From an uncultured Methylophaga sp. (GTDB lineage Bacteria; Pseudomonadota; Gammaproteobacteria; Nitrosococcales; Methylophagaceae), in the NCBI RefSeq assembly GCF_947259025.1, contig NZ_CAMYKO010000004.1, positions 124,001 to 188,000 on the forward strand: 64,000 nt of DNA, in the 5' to 3' direction. Numbering within the stretch: position 1 is the first letter of the stretch; each line of letters opens with the position of its first letter. The notes beneath the pieces are model-generated. The model worked only from the letters and a program-made list of their open reading frames with translations. It searched no databases and was not told the origin of the DNA. Position numbers and translations under genes: made by a program. Of this stretch, positions 30,680-39,594 are shown piece by piece.

Positions 30680-30706
30680 AAAACAGCGGCCGGTGGCCGC
30701 TGTTTT
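30680..30706 (-). terminator. Rho-independent terminator after siderophore receptor
   Basis: AAAACAGCGGCC-ggt-GGCCGCTGTTTT is a perfect 12-bp inverted repeat. Read on the minus strand it is followed by T7, so it would end or attenuate the receptor transcript before the DUF3649-PepSY genes. Confidence 0.85.
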
Positions 30707-30733
30707 AATTAGCTCGAAACGGCGCATAAGATT

Positions 30734-33160
30734 TTAAAAATCGAGTGCGTAGCCCAGCGTGACCACCCGGCCGCGCCCCTTGAAGTTGCGGGTATCAGAG
30801 CCGTAATTGGTCTGTGAAGAATAACTGAAATAATCTTTATTCAGCAGGTTACTGACAGCAAGATTAACCGTGCCATCACCCAGCTCATAGCCCAGCGACG
30901 CATCGATCAAGGCATAACCATCAAAGTCTTCATCATCGGCATCATTAAAGCTGCGATCAAAGTTATAGCTGGCCTGAATGAAAGAGCTCAGCTTGGGTGT
31001 CCAGTCCGCGCTCCAGCTTGCCAGCAGACGGTTGGGCGGAATGTTGGAGCCATTCAAATCGGCATCGACCCGGCCATCATTATCGCTGTCAAAACGACCG
31101 CGGATTTGGGAATACGCCAGGTTGAAATAGTGATCGGCATTGGCCTGCAAACCCAGGCTGGCTTCGACACCCTCAATCTCGGTTTTTTGTCTGCGGATAA
31201 AGTATTCGGTGTTATCGGCATTGGCGACAAGACGAGAGCCCAGATCGGAATCCGACTCGTAATAACTGATTTCAAAATCAACCGGCGCCCAGTCAATGCG
31301 GATACCGATTTCTTTGTTGGTCGTCAGAATCGGCTTCAAATCCAGCAGTGATTCCACACTCAGGCCTGGGGTGCCGATACCGCGTAGCACACGGCCGACA
31401 TCGGGCATACCGAAGCCTTCCGAATAGTTGGCAAAGACACTCAGCCATGAGGTCGGGGAAACGACCGCGCCGCCATTAAACAGGGTTTCATTAAAGTCCG
31501 GTTTACCGCCCTGCACCGTCACCCCGCCTTTTCCGAACACCGTATTGAAAGTATCGATGTCCAGCTCGGCATGTTCATAACGGGCACCGGCATGTAACAC
31601 CAGAAAGTCTGCTGGCTTGAACTGGGCCTGCAGGAACGGTGCATAGTTTTTATACACAACTTCCGGCACATAAACTCGATCGGTCATCGCCAGACGCTGC
31701 AATGAGCTGTCTTCCAGCAAATCGAGGCCAGTGGTCAGTTTCAGTTTGTCATCGAACAGGCCGTCCTTCACCAGGGTGAATTTGGCGCCGTTTTTATCAG
31801 ACTCGATTTGGGTTTGATCAATGCTGTCCGGTGCCAGCACCGGGTCGGTAAAGCTGCCGGAAGCCAGCGCCCCATACAGCGCTTCAAACTCCTGGCGGTA
31901 AGCCTGGGCGGTAAACTCCATGCCCGCCAGATCGTAATGCTGATAATTAACACTGGTCGTCAGCACCCGGTTACGTGGCGCTTCGCCGATCGGTGTGCCC
32001 CTGCGTGAAGTGGTGGGAATGCCCGCCGCCTTGTTGCCATCAACACTGACATAATCATTGCCGCCTTTGATCTGGTAGCGGTTGAGGGTGAACTCCAGGT
32101 TCTGATTATCATCGAACCAGTAACCCAGCTTGGCAAACACGTCATAGCTCTGCGAATTCATAATATCGCCCTGGACATTATCGACACCGATTTCAGTGCC
32201 ATCGGCATCCAGAAACACGCCCTGGCGCTCATAGCTGAGACCCAGCGTATATTCGAAATCGTTTTTACTGCCGCGTAGGCTGTAATCAGCCCGGTAACCC
32301 ATGGTTTCATCACCGAACTCGCCGGTGGGTGAGCTCATCTGAATATTGGCATGCTGTTTCAGCGTATCGCTGCTGGGACGACGGGTAATAAAGTTGATAA
32401 TGCCGCCGGTGGCGCCGAGGCCGTGAATGGCATTGGCACCGTGAATCACTTCAATGCGCTCTACCATTGCCATATCTATGGTGTGACCATCACGTTGACC
32501 GTCACGCAGGGGATTACTCTGTGGCACGCCATCAATCAGGAATAAGGGAGAACGACCGCGAAAGGTTTCACCGCCGCTGGTCAGTTTCTGGCGGCTGGGC
32601 GAAAACGCCGGCAGCAATCGGCTGAGGATCTGAGAAGTGTCACTGCTCATTTCCATCTGTTTTTCAATCTGCTCTCGGTCGATCACCGTCAATACCTGGG
32701 CAGAATCTTCCAGCCGGGTTTCAGTACGGGTTGAGGTGATGACCATCTCATCCAGCTCTACCGTGTTCATATCACGCGACCCTGGGCTAACAGTAGCAGC
32801 CGACTGTTTAACAATGGTGTAGCTGCCATTTGCCAGTTGCTTTGAACTCAAGCCCTTGTCACTGAGCAAACTGTCGAGCAAAACATCAGGGGCATAGCTG
32901 CCTTTATACTGCGGTGTGGTCAGCCCCTGCACGACCTCCGGCGCAAAAGACACGGTAATGCCACTTTGCACTGAAAACTGCACCAGGGCCGACTCCAGTG
33001 AACCGGCATCAATATTAAAGCTTTGCTGAGTGACCGCAGTGTCGGCATGGGCTGCCGTGCTGAGCACTGCACCGCTCAGCAGGCTGGTGCTGACAATCCC
33101 GGCCACCAGCAAACGACGACTCAGGGGTTTCAAGGGATATTTCTGGACACGTTGTTTCAT
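30734..33160 (-). CDS. TonB-dependent siderophore receptor with STN signalling domain (FecA-type)
   Basis: Outer-membrane ferric-siderophore importer and signal transducer, 808 aa. A signal peptide ends near 'AAHADTAV'. The STN secretin/TonB short N-terminal domain follows at about residues 40-115 ('FNIDAGSLESALVQFSVQSG'); it contacts FecR in the periplasm. Then come a TonB box-like stretch ('ELDEMVITSTRTE'), plug domain and 22-strand barrel ending in Phe ('VTLGYALDF'). The start was moved to ATG 33160, which gives a normal signal peptide. It lies downstream of fecI-fecR on the same strand. The ligand is unknown. Confidence 0.92.
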   Translation of the reverse strand: MKQRVQKYPLKPLSRRLLVAGIVSTSLLSGAVLSTAAHADTAVTQQSFNIDAGSLESALVQFSVQSGITVSFAPEVVQGLTTPQYKGSYAPDVLLDSLLSDKGLSSKQLANGSYTIVKQSAATVSPGSRDMNTVELDEMVITSTRTETRLEDSAQVLTVIDREQIEKQMEMSSDTSQILSRLLPAFSPSRQKLTSGGETFRGRSPLFLIDGVPQSNPLRDGQRDGHTIDMAMVERIEVIHGANAIHGLGATGGIINFITRRPSSDTLKQHANIQMSSPTGEFGDETMGYRADYSLRGSKNDFEYTLGLSYERQGVFLDADGTEIGVDNVQGDIMNSQSYDVFAKLGYWFDDNQNLEFTLNRYQIKGGNDYVSVDGNKAAGIPTTSRRGTPIGEAPRNRVLTTSVNYQHYDLAGMEFTAQAYRQEFEALYGALASGSFTDPVLAPDSIDQTQIESDKNGAKFTLVKDGLFDDKLKLTTGLDLLEDSSLQRLAMTDRVYVPEVVYKNYAPFLQAQFKPADFLVLHAGARYEHAELDIDTFNTVFGKGGVTVQGGKPDFNETLFNGGAVVSPTSWLSVFANYSEGFGMPDVGRVLRGIGTPGLSVESLLDLKPILTTNKEIGIRIDWAPVDFEISYYESDSDLGSRLVANADNTEYFIRRQKTEIEGVEASLGLQANADHYFNLAYSQIRGRFDSDNDGRVDADLNGSNIPPNRLLASWSADWTPKLSSFIQASYNFDRSFNDADDEDFDGYALIDASLGYELGDGTVNLAVSNLLNKDYFSYSSQTNYGSDTRNFKGRGRVVTLGYALDF

Positions 33161-33275
33161 TGCATTGCCTGTTAATTGGAAAATCATGGCGTCAATTTGC
33201 AACGCCTCTATCTAACAGGCCGAACGAGATTCAAAATCAACAACCCCTGGTTACATTTTTTTCAGCAGCGAAAAC

Positions 33276-34226
33276 TCAGCCTGCTTCAACCCGGGCCCAG
33301 AACCGCGTCAGGTAACGCACTTTTACCGGCAGGGTACTGCTGAGGTTTTCCAGTACCGAGCGGGTATCGTTTAAATGAAAAGCCCCGGAAATCCGGTAAT
33401 CGGCCACCTTTTCATCACAACTCAGCATGCCCTTATGATAGCGGGTGAGTTCCTCGATAAAATCAGCAAGCCGCCAATCGCTGACAATCAGCAAGCCCTG
33501 TGTCCAGGCATCGGCATTGGCAGGGATAGCCGTGGAAGCACCGTAGTGCTTTTTGGTCATGTCGGCCTGGTTACCAGCCTGCAGAGAACGACTGTGTTCC
33601 AGACCGTCGGCGGTCATTTTCACGGCATGCTCAAACACTTTGACTCGGCTCCGGGCTCCGTCACTGCTGACACTAAAGCGGGTCCCCAGTGCCTGCACCT
33701 GACCATGCGCGCTTCTCACAATAAAAGGCCGCTGATGATTATCACTGGCCGTGGTCAGCATCACTTCACCGCGATGCAAAAACACTTCCCGTTTATCAGA
33801 GCTGAAACGCACATCCAGTGCCGAGTCGGTATTAAGTTGAAGCTGGCTACCATCGGCCAGAGTGATATCACGGCGCTGTCCCACGGCAGTGCGGTAATCG
33901 GCGGTCAGACTGATCAGCCGGTTTTTTTGCTGCCAGGCTGTCCCCGCCCCGCCAACTGTCACTACCACCATCAAGGCTTTGATCATCTCCCGGCGTGAGC
34001 GGCGGGCTTTATCCAGTGTTTCGTGACGAATATCACGGGGCAGCCCGCGAAAGCGTTTTTGTAGTTTCTGAATCCGGCGCCAGGCCAGGACATGCCTGGA
34101 GTCGGCTTCCAGCCACTGTTTATGGGCATCGTGCAGCGGGTCGTCGGCAGCAGCAGATTTAAGATCGACATACCAGGTGGCGGCGGCTTCCAGAATATCG
34201 GCATCCAGCTTCATCGTATCACTCAT
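33276..34226 (-). CDS. FecR-family anti-sigma/signal transducer
   Basis: 316-aa inner-membrane protein that relays receptor occupancy to the sigma factor. Cytoplasmic N-terminal DUF4880 part ('AATWYVDLKSA...W'), then a hydrophobic segment near residues 85-100 ('MIKALMVVVTVGGAGTAW'). The FecR periplasmic domain has 'DGSQLQLNTDSALDVRF' and 'GQVQALGTRFSV'. Start ATG overlaps the fecI stop by eight bases. Confidence 0.93.
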   Translation of the reverse strand: MSDTMKLDADILEAAATWYVDLKSAAADDPLHDAHKQWLEADSRHVLAWRRIQKLQKRFRGLPRDIRHETLDKARRSRREMIKALMVVVTVGGAGTAWQQKNRLISLTADYRTAVGQRRDITLADGSQLQLNTDSALDVRFSSDKREVFLHRGEVMLTTASDNHQRPFIVRSAHGQVQALGTRFSVSSDGARSRVKVFEHAVKMTADGLEHSRSLQAGNQADMTKKHYGASTAIPANADAWTQGLLIVSDWRLADFIEELTRYHKGMLSCDEKVADYRISGAFHLNDTRSVLENLSSTLPVKVRYLTRFWARVEAG

Positions 34227-34710
34227 CCACTGACAGCAGGCACTGGGTCATCGCACGGATAAAGTGTTTCCGCACCGTGTTGACGGAAATATCGAGGCGA
34301 CGACTGATTTCGACATAAGACAAACCATCGAGCTGCGCCATCAGAAAGATCTGACGTCCCCGTTCGCTCATGCTATCCAGCATCTGGTCGATTTCCATCA
34401 GGGTCTCAAGAATGCTGTGCTGGAGTTCAGGTGAAATAGCATATTGTTCCGGCTGTAGCGCTAACGCATCCAGATAGGCCTTTTCCACGCTGCGGCGGCG
34501 GAACACATCCACCAACAGGCCGCGTGCAATACTGCTCAGATAGGCTTTAGGGGCACGCAGATCTTCAGCGCGGTTCTGAACCAGCAGTTTGATAAAGGTT
34601 TCCTGAGTCAGATCGCTGGCCTGATCATCACAGTCCAGGCGGCTTTTGATCCACTGCCAAAGCCAGCTGTGATGTTCTCGATATAAGATTTCCAGGGTCT
34701 GCTGTGTCAT
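34219..34710 (-). CDS. FecI-type ECF sigma factor
   Basis: 163-aa extracytoplasmic-function sigma factor. Region 2 includes 'QASDLTQETFIKLLVQ' and 'APKAYLSSIARGLLVD'; region 4 helix-turn-helix includes 'GLSYVEISRRLDISVNTVRKH'. It would direct transcription of the receptor gene downstream when FecR signals. A strong Fur box sits just upstream, so the whole signalling unit should be silent when iron is plentiful. Confidence 0.95.
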   Translation of the reverse strand: MTQQTLEILYREHHSWLWQWIKSRLDCDDQASDLTQETFIKLLVQNRAEDLRAPKAYLSSIARGLLVDVFRRRSVEKAYLDALALQPEQYAISPELQHSILETLMEIDQMLDSMSERGRQIFLMAQLDGLSYVEISRRLDISVNTVRKHFIRAMTQCLLSVDE

Positions 34711-34735
34711 CCAGTAAAAACAAACGATTACGATT

Positions 34736-34754
34736 GATAATGAGATACATTATC
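34736..34754 (-). promoter_or_regulatory. Fur box upstream of fecI
   Basis: GATAATGAGATACATTATC matches the Fur consensus at 16 of 19 positions. It lies 26 bp upstream of the fecI start codon, overlapping the expected promoter. Confidence 0.85.
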
Positions 34755-34932
34755 GTTTATGTGTTCGTTTGGCAACTAAATCGTTGTTTTACAGCCTATT
34801 CAGGCAGTGCACGCTGCTGAGCAGGCTTGCTAACAGGCCTGAATCCGGGAAAATTGCCCGAGTTCGGCGTCGCCATATACACAGCATGAACAGCATGTTA
34901 ATTTGACCCGCAGCTTATTGATTGGAGCCGTT

Positions 34933-35598
34933 ATGAGCAGACTTTACGGTGATAAACACCGCGATTTTCAGGATCAGTTTGACAGCCGGCAGATGGCAGA
35001 CCGGGTTGAAGAACTGGCTGTTGTGACAGAAATTTCTGAAGAAGCGGCAGCGTTTATCGAGCAGCGGGACATGTTCTTTCTGTCCACCGTCGATCACCAG
35101 GGCCGCCCCACGGTCTCCTATAAAGGTGGCGAGGCAGGCCGCTTTGTGAAAGTGGTTGATGACAACACCCTGGCCTTTCCCAGTTTCGACGGCAATGGCA
35201 TGTACTACTCAATGGGCAACATCGACGGCCAGTCCGAAGTGGGCATGTTGTTCATCGATTTTGAGAAACCCCACCGCATCCGGGTTCAGGGTAAAGCCAG
35301 CGTATCGGCTGATGATCCGCTGTTATCTCACTGGAAAGAGGCTGAACTGGTGGTCAGGGTAAGCATCACTGAACTCTGGCAGAACTGCCCGCGTTACATC
35401 CATCGCTATCAGAAAGTTAAAGATTCACGCTACGTGCCCAAAAACGAATGTGAAACGCCGGTCGCGACCTGGAAACGGGTGGATGAAGTCCAGGATGTGC
35501 TGAAAAAGCATGAACGGGAGCAGGTTGAAAAAGCCGGCGGCCAAATTGCTATTGAAGAATGGGCGGAGATGGTTCAATCCGGTGACGAAAACGCCTGA
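34933..35598 (+). CDS. Pyridoxamine 5'-phosphate oxidase-family FMN-binding protein
   Basis: 221-aa flavin-binding split-barrel protein. The N-terminal half has the family stretch 'FFLSTVDHQGRPTVSYKGG'. Such proteins reduce or bind FMN/F420-type cofactors; the substrate here is unknown. I chose ATG 34933 (GGAG 6 bp upstream) instead of the track start ten codons earlier. It is divergent from fecI, and the Fur box between them might reach it, but the distance of about 180 bp makes that uncertain. Confidence 0.82.
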   Translation: MSRLYGDKHRDFQDQFDSRQMADRVEELAVVTEISEEAAAFIEQRDMFFLSTVDHQGRPTVSYKGGEAGRFVKVVDDNTLAFPSFDGNGMYYSMGNIDGQSEVGMLFIDFEKPHRIRVQGKASVSADDPLLSHWKEAELVVRVSITELWQNCPRYIHRYQKVKDSRYVPKNECETPVATWKRVDEVQDVLKKHEREQVEKAGGQIAIEEWAEMVQSGDENA

Positions 35599-35604
35599 AC
35601 AGGC

Positions 35605-36060
35605 TCACTCCCCCACCACCCGAAGCTTGGTCGCAATAAAATCTTTATGGGAAACATGTAACAGATTGGCCAGCCGGCGGATCACGTGCTGTTCGAGTTC
35701 ATGAATATGCTCATCAGCCCAGGCCAGTTTCCATAAAGACTCGATCAGCTCGATTTTTTCTTCGGCGCTGAACTCGCGGTTGAGCTCGGAGGTGAAGCGA
35801 TAAAAATCGGTGGAATCTTCATGCGCATCCTCCGCTTCAGCAATCAGCTTCTCGGCATCCTGCTCGCTGATGTGAAAACGGCTCGACAAAATATGGCGCA
35901 GCATCGCTTTTTCCGTCTCATGCTGCTCATCATCAACGGCAATAATCTCCACCATCAGCGCCACCGCCGCCAGCAATTTTGATTGCTCGCGGTCAGCAAG
36001 CATGGCATCAGTCTCTTCGCCAAGCGTTGTGCTCAGCATTTGTTTCAGTTTTTCTATCAT
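35605..36060 (-). CDS. TerB-family protein (tellurite-resistance-like domain)
   Basis: 151-aa helical cytosolic protein. The TerB-like pattern is seen in 'KLLAAVALMVEIIAVDDEQHETEK' style helices and a second acidic helix pair containing 'LAWADEHIHELEQHVIRRLA'. Acidic residues in these loops bind metal in relatives. A lone TerB gene does not imply tellurite resistance. The track start is a GTG; ATG 36060 is better spaced from GGAG. Confidence 0.8.
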   Translation of the reverse strand: MIEKLKQMLSTTLGEETDAMLADREQSKLLAAVALMVEIIAVDDEQHETEKAMLRHILSSRFHISEQDAEKLIAEAEDAHEDSTDFYRFTSELNREFSAEEKIELIESLWKLAWADEHIHELEQHVIRRLANLLHVSHKDFIATKLRVVGE

Positions 36061-36150
36061 CACGTCTCCTCAGCAAAAGCGACTCGATCTTCAAAAGAAA
36101 GTTCTTGAACCACAGGAATCAGGAATAATGCCAGTAAACCGGGCCTCAAT

Positions 36151-36187
36151 AAAAGCAGGCCCGGTGTTTTTCAACAGCCGGGCCTGC
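36151..36187 (-). terminator. Rho-independent terminator after second siderophore receptor
   Basis: On the minus strand GCAGGCCCGG pairs with CCGGGCCTGC across a 13-base loop and is followed by TTTTATT. It lies 36 bp past the receptor stop codon. Confidence 0.8.
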
Positions 36188-36222
36188 CCCAGGTTTATTG
36201 CTGATTAAGACTCTGGTACAAG

Positions 36223-38364
36223 TCAGAAATCGTAGCGAAGGCTGGCAGTCACATTACGCGGCGCACCGTACGCCAGTTGGCTGTAAAAACCAATCTGACT
36301 GTAGTATTCCTCATCAAAGACATTATTAAGGTTGAGCTGTGCCTGTAATGAAGCGCTGATTTGATACCTCGCCATCAGGTTCACCAGTGCAAAGCTGTCC
36401 TGCTTAAGTTTATCCTGGTCCCCCACCGGATTGGTGGCAATCGTGTAGTTACTGCTTTCCCAGTTAAGACCACCGCCCAGCGTCAAGTCCTGGATACGAT
36501 AGGTCGTATAAAAGGTGGCTGTTCGGCGAGGGTGCTCGGTATTAACCGCATCGCCATTGGCATCCTCGGCTTTGAACTGTGACCAGCCCAGCAGAATATT
36601 CCAGTTCTCGGTCAGCGCACCGTTGACCTCAAACTCAAAGCCTTTGCTGGTCGCACCTTCAGCAGGATCATAGGCTTGGTTCGTAGTGCCTGGCACCAGG
36701 TTATCCGGATCCACCTGGCCCAAGTTATCCTGTTCAATCCGGAAAACCGAGAGTGTGGTACTCAGCCTGTCATCCATAAAGCTGGCTTTGATACCCGCTT
36801 CGTAGTTTTTACCCTCTATAGGCTCCAGGAAGTCACCATTTTTATCCTGTAAGTTCTGCGGTTGGAAAATTTCGGTGTAACTCACATAGCTTGAGTAAGT
36901 ATCGTTGATATCGTAGATAAGGCCAGCATAGGGTGTGATTTCGTCATCATGTTCAAACTCATACATGCTGCCATCCCAGTTCATACCGGTGACTTCCCAG
37001 TCAGTCACACGACTGCCCAGAATCAGTTTCAGCGGATCCGCCAGACTCAGTCTGGTCACGGCATAAAGCCCGGTCTGTTTGGTATCACGTGTAACGTAGG
37101 TTCGTTTGGCCCCCCAGCTTGGCTCTGGGTAGCTGCCATCCCAATCATAGAAGTTACCCACTGCTGAGGATGTCAGCGCATCGCGGCGCTTGGCAACAAA
37201 GTCCTGATCACTGTGCATCAGGCCCAGCGTCACCTCATGACCTTGCCCGAATAGTTCAAACGGTATGTTGCCGTAGATATCGATGTTTTCCTGTTCGCGT
37301 TCGTTGTCATACCAGGAGGGGCTGGAAGACATCCCCAGCCCGGTGTTGCGGTCCGGCGATCCACTCAGATAAAGCAGGCGCAGGTCACCCTCGTTGACGC
37401 TCTTGCTATAGGCTGCATAGACCATCGCACCGGAATCAAAAGTGTGCTCAAGATTCGCATAATAATTAGTCACCTCAGAGCCCCAGCGTGTCCAGTCTGC
37501 ACCCGTCGTTTTCGATCGGCTCCAGTCTGTGCGTGAGCCATCGCTGAACCAGACAGGTAAACCACCCCAGGTTGATGATGTGGGGTTGTGATCCTGATAA
37601 CTGACGCCGACATTTAACAGCGTTTGATCGGTCAAATCAGCAGCGATAGTCCCCATAAAGACCTGACGCTCATCTTCAAGCAGGTCAACATAGGAACGGC
37701 TGTCATGATAGCTCCCCACCAGACGGCCACGAACCGTCGCCGCTTCGTTGAGTGGTGTTGAGATATCAACAGTGCCCTGATACTTGTCCCAGGATCCCGC
37801 GGTGAGGGTTGCCTGTCCATCAAACTCGCGGCTATCTGCCCGCTTGCGAACCAGATTGATGGCAGCAGAAGGATCCCCTGCCCCGGTAATCAGACCCGTC
37901 GCTCCGCGGACTATTTCCACACGGTCATACAGCACGGTGTCGGTCATTGTCTCGCCGGCAGAATACCCACTTTCCCAGGTCGTGGGTACGCCATCAATCT
38001 GGAGATTATTAATCGCAAAACCACGCGCCGAATAATTAAAACGTGAACTGTCATTGGCTTTAGCAGAGACACCCGTCGCCAGATTGACGACATCAGTAAT
38101 CGTCTCCAGCTCAAAATCATCAATTAACTGGCGGGTGATCACAGACACCGACTGAGGCGTTTCTTTAGCTGAAAGACCCAATCGTGTCGCAGTGTTCATC
38201 TTGTTGACCTGATATTCGCCAGTATGCTCTGACGCACCAGTCCAGTCAGCTGAGACTCCCATTTTGGGGAGTGAAATGGCGTTGGAATCCTGCTCTTCAG
38301 CCATCACAGGCTGAATGACAAGCAGGCCAATAGAAGAGGCTAAAAGGGTTTTTACAAATTGCAT
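36223..38364 (-). CDS. TonB-dependent siderophore receptor (FhuA/FpvA-like)
   Basis: Outer-membrane importer of 713 aa. Signal peptide ends near 'QPVMAEEQD'. There is no STN domain, so it imports without the FecI/R-type signal route. The plug has 'LSAKETPQSVSVITRQLIDD' and 'DRVEIVRGATGLITGAGDPS', the pattern of hydroxamate and related siderophore receptors. The barrel ends in Phe ('VTASLRYDF'). A Fur-like box lies upstream and a terminator downstream; it is a single-gene unit. Confidence 0.92.
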   Translation of the reverse strand: MQFVKTLLASSIGLLVIQPVMAEEQDSNAISLPKMGVSADWTGASEHTGEYQVNKMNTATRLGLSAKETPQSVSVITRQLIDDFELETITDVVNLATGVSAKANDSSRFNYSARGFAINNLQIDGVPTTWESGYSAGETMTDTVLYDRVEIVRGATGLITGAGDPSAAINLVRKRADSREFDGQATLTAGSWDKYQGTVDISTPLNEAATVRGRLVGSYHDSRSYVDLLEDERQVFMGTIAADLTDQTLLNVGVSYQDHNPTSSTWGGLPVWFSDGSRTDWSRSKTTGADWTRWGSEVTNYYANLEHTFDSGAMVYAAYSKSVNEGDLRLLYLSGSPDRNTGLGMSSSPSWYDNEREQENIDIYGNIPFELFGQGHEVTLGLMHSDQDFVAKRRDALTSSAVGNFYDWDGSYPEPSWGAKRTYVTRDTKQTGLYAVTRLSLADPLKLILGSRVTDWEVTGMNWDGSMYEFEHDDEITPYAGLIYDINDTYSSYVSYTEIFQPQNLQDKNGDFLEPIEGKNYEAGIKASFMDDRLSTTLSVFRIEQDNLGQVDPDNLVPGTTNQAYDPAEGATSKGFEFEVNGALTENWNILLGWSQFKAEDANGDAVNTEHPRRTATFYTTYRIQDLTLGGGLNWESSNYTIATNPVGDQDKLKQDSFALVNLMARYQISASLQAQLNLNNVFDEEYYSQIGFYSQLAYGAPRNVTASLRYDF

Positions 38365-38418
38365 TGATAAGCTCCATCTGCGTGAAGCTGATGGAGTTTA
38401 ACAAACAGTAAATATAAT

Positions 38419-38437
38419 GCAAATAGTAATCGTTATT
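38419..38437 (-). promoter_or_regulatory. Fur-box-like site upstream of second receptor
   Basis: GCAAATAGTAATCGTTATT matches the Fur consensus at about 13 of 19 positions. It lies 55 bp upstream of the receptor start. Confidence 0.6.
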
Positions 38438-38469
38438 ATTTAGTAAACTTATGGCAGATTACACTGACG

Positions 38470-39594
38470 TTAATCCTTGTTAATAACAACTGCCGCCTGA
38501 TAACGGGATTTACCATAACCCAGCATGCGGTTGAACTCTTTATGCGTGACCGGAATGTAGCCGCTGTCGGTGACGCTTTTATTATCATCCCAGGCCACAT
38601 CGGGGTCATGAAAATAAACGAAGGTATCAGACACTGATACTAACAATACCCAGTGAGGTGATTTGCTCTGATTAAGCCGGTAAGAGCTGATCAACACCAG
38701 AGCCAGCCCACCTTGTTGCAGGTAAGGCGCTAACAAGGCGATATCAACAGGCGCCTGGATCTGGATAATGTCGGCTGCATCCAACTGTCTGGCAAAGTCC
38801 TGGTGCACGCATTCAATCACCGCCTTTTTATCCTCGCTGCGCACACCATCAATGAACGGCACCGCATCCGTGTTCGTAAGTAACGTGACATCAAAACCGC
38901 GCCGCTGAGCTGCCAGCGCCAGCCCATGCGGGCTGCAACCGCCATGACCCGAGGTCATGAAAATGGTCGTGGCCTCACGCCATAGCTGAAGCTCGAGCTG
39001 ACGCTCAAGCTCAATTCCTCTATCAAGGCTTTTCATCGCCATCATCAGACAGGCCGGGCCGCAGCTGAAGTCGGTGGTTTGTGAGTAATGTGCCACTGCC
39101 GGGTGGCTGACTTCGGGCAGGTGATGCAAAACCTTCATCATGCGCAGCGCATCACTGTGATCTTCATAGAAATCACTGACAATGTCGAAACGCTGATAGC
39201 CGAGTTTCTGATAGAGGCTGATAGCACGCTCGTTATCGGGCCTGACTTCCAGCCGCAGGAAACTGCGGCCATCGTCCAGTGCCCGGCTTTCAGCCTCAGC
39301 CATCAGTCGCTGCGCTATACCCGCCTTACGGAAAGCGGCATCAACAGCGAGAGAATAAACCCGGCCCAGTGATGTTCCCTGTGAATAAAGCAACAGGACA
39401 TAGCCTGCCAGTTGCTTATCGGCCTCGGCCACCAGCAACAGGCTGTGGCCTTTTTCGATCATCCAGCGAAAACTACGGCGGGAAATGCGATCGCTGTCAA
39501 AACAGGCTGTTTCAAGCTCATTGAGGGCATCAACATCCGCTTTGCATGCCGGTCTGATAGTGAGTTCAGCGGCTATTGTGGTGGACATTGGCAT
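38470..39594 (-). CDS. GNAT N-acetyltransferase fused to C39-like (DUF3335) peptidase
   Basis: 374-aa two-domain protein. Residues about 8-150 are a RimI-like GNAT domain ('YSLAVDAAFRKAGIAQRLM' is the acetyl-CoA loop; 'RLEVRPDNERAISLYQKLGY' follows). Residues about 165-370 are a papain/C39-like peptidase with 'TTDFSCGPACL' (Cys), 'SPHWVLLVS' (His) and 'FHDPDV' (Asp). It overlaps the M14-type gene by 29 bp. The pairing with a RimK-like ligase suggests a peptide-modifying or peptide-making pathway in which one domain acylates and the other trims or transfers. The actual substrate is unknown. Confidence 0.88.
   Translation of the reverse strand: MPMSTTIAAELTIRPACKADVDALNELETACFDSDRISRRSFRWMIEKGHSLLLVAEADKQLAGYVLLLYSQGTSLGRVYSLAVDAAFRKAGIAQRLMAEAESRALDDGRSFLRLEVRPDNERAISLYQKLGYQRFDIVSDFYEDHSDALRMMKVLHHLPEVSHPAVAHYSQTTDFSCGPACLMMAMKSLDRGIELERQLELQLWREATTIFMTSGHGGCSPHGLALAAQRRGFDVTLLTNTDAVPFIDGVRSEDKKAVIECVHQDFARQLDAADIIQIQAPVDIALLAPYLQQGGLALVLISSYRLNQSKSPHWVLLVSVSDTFVYFHDPDVAWDDNKSVTDSGYIPVTHKEFNRMLGYGKSRYQAAVVINKD

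Noticed and set aside
35605-36060. Tellurite-resistance locus
   Set aside because: Only a single TerB-domain protein is present, with no other ter genes, so resistance is not supported.
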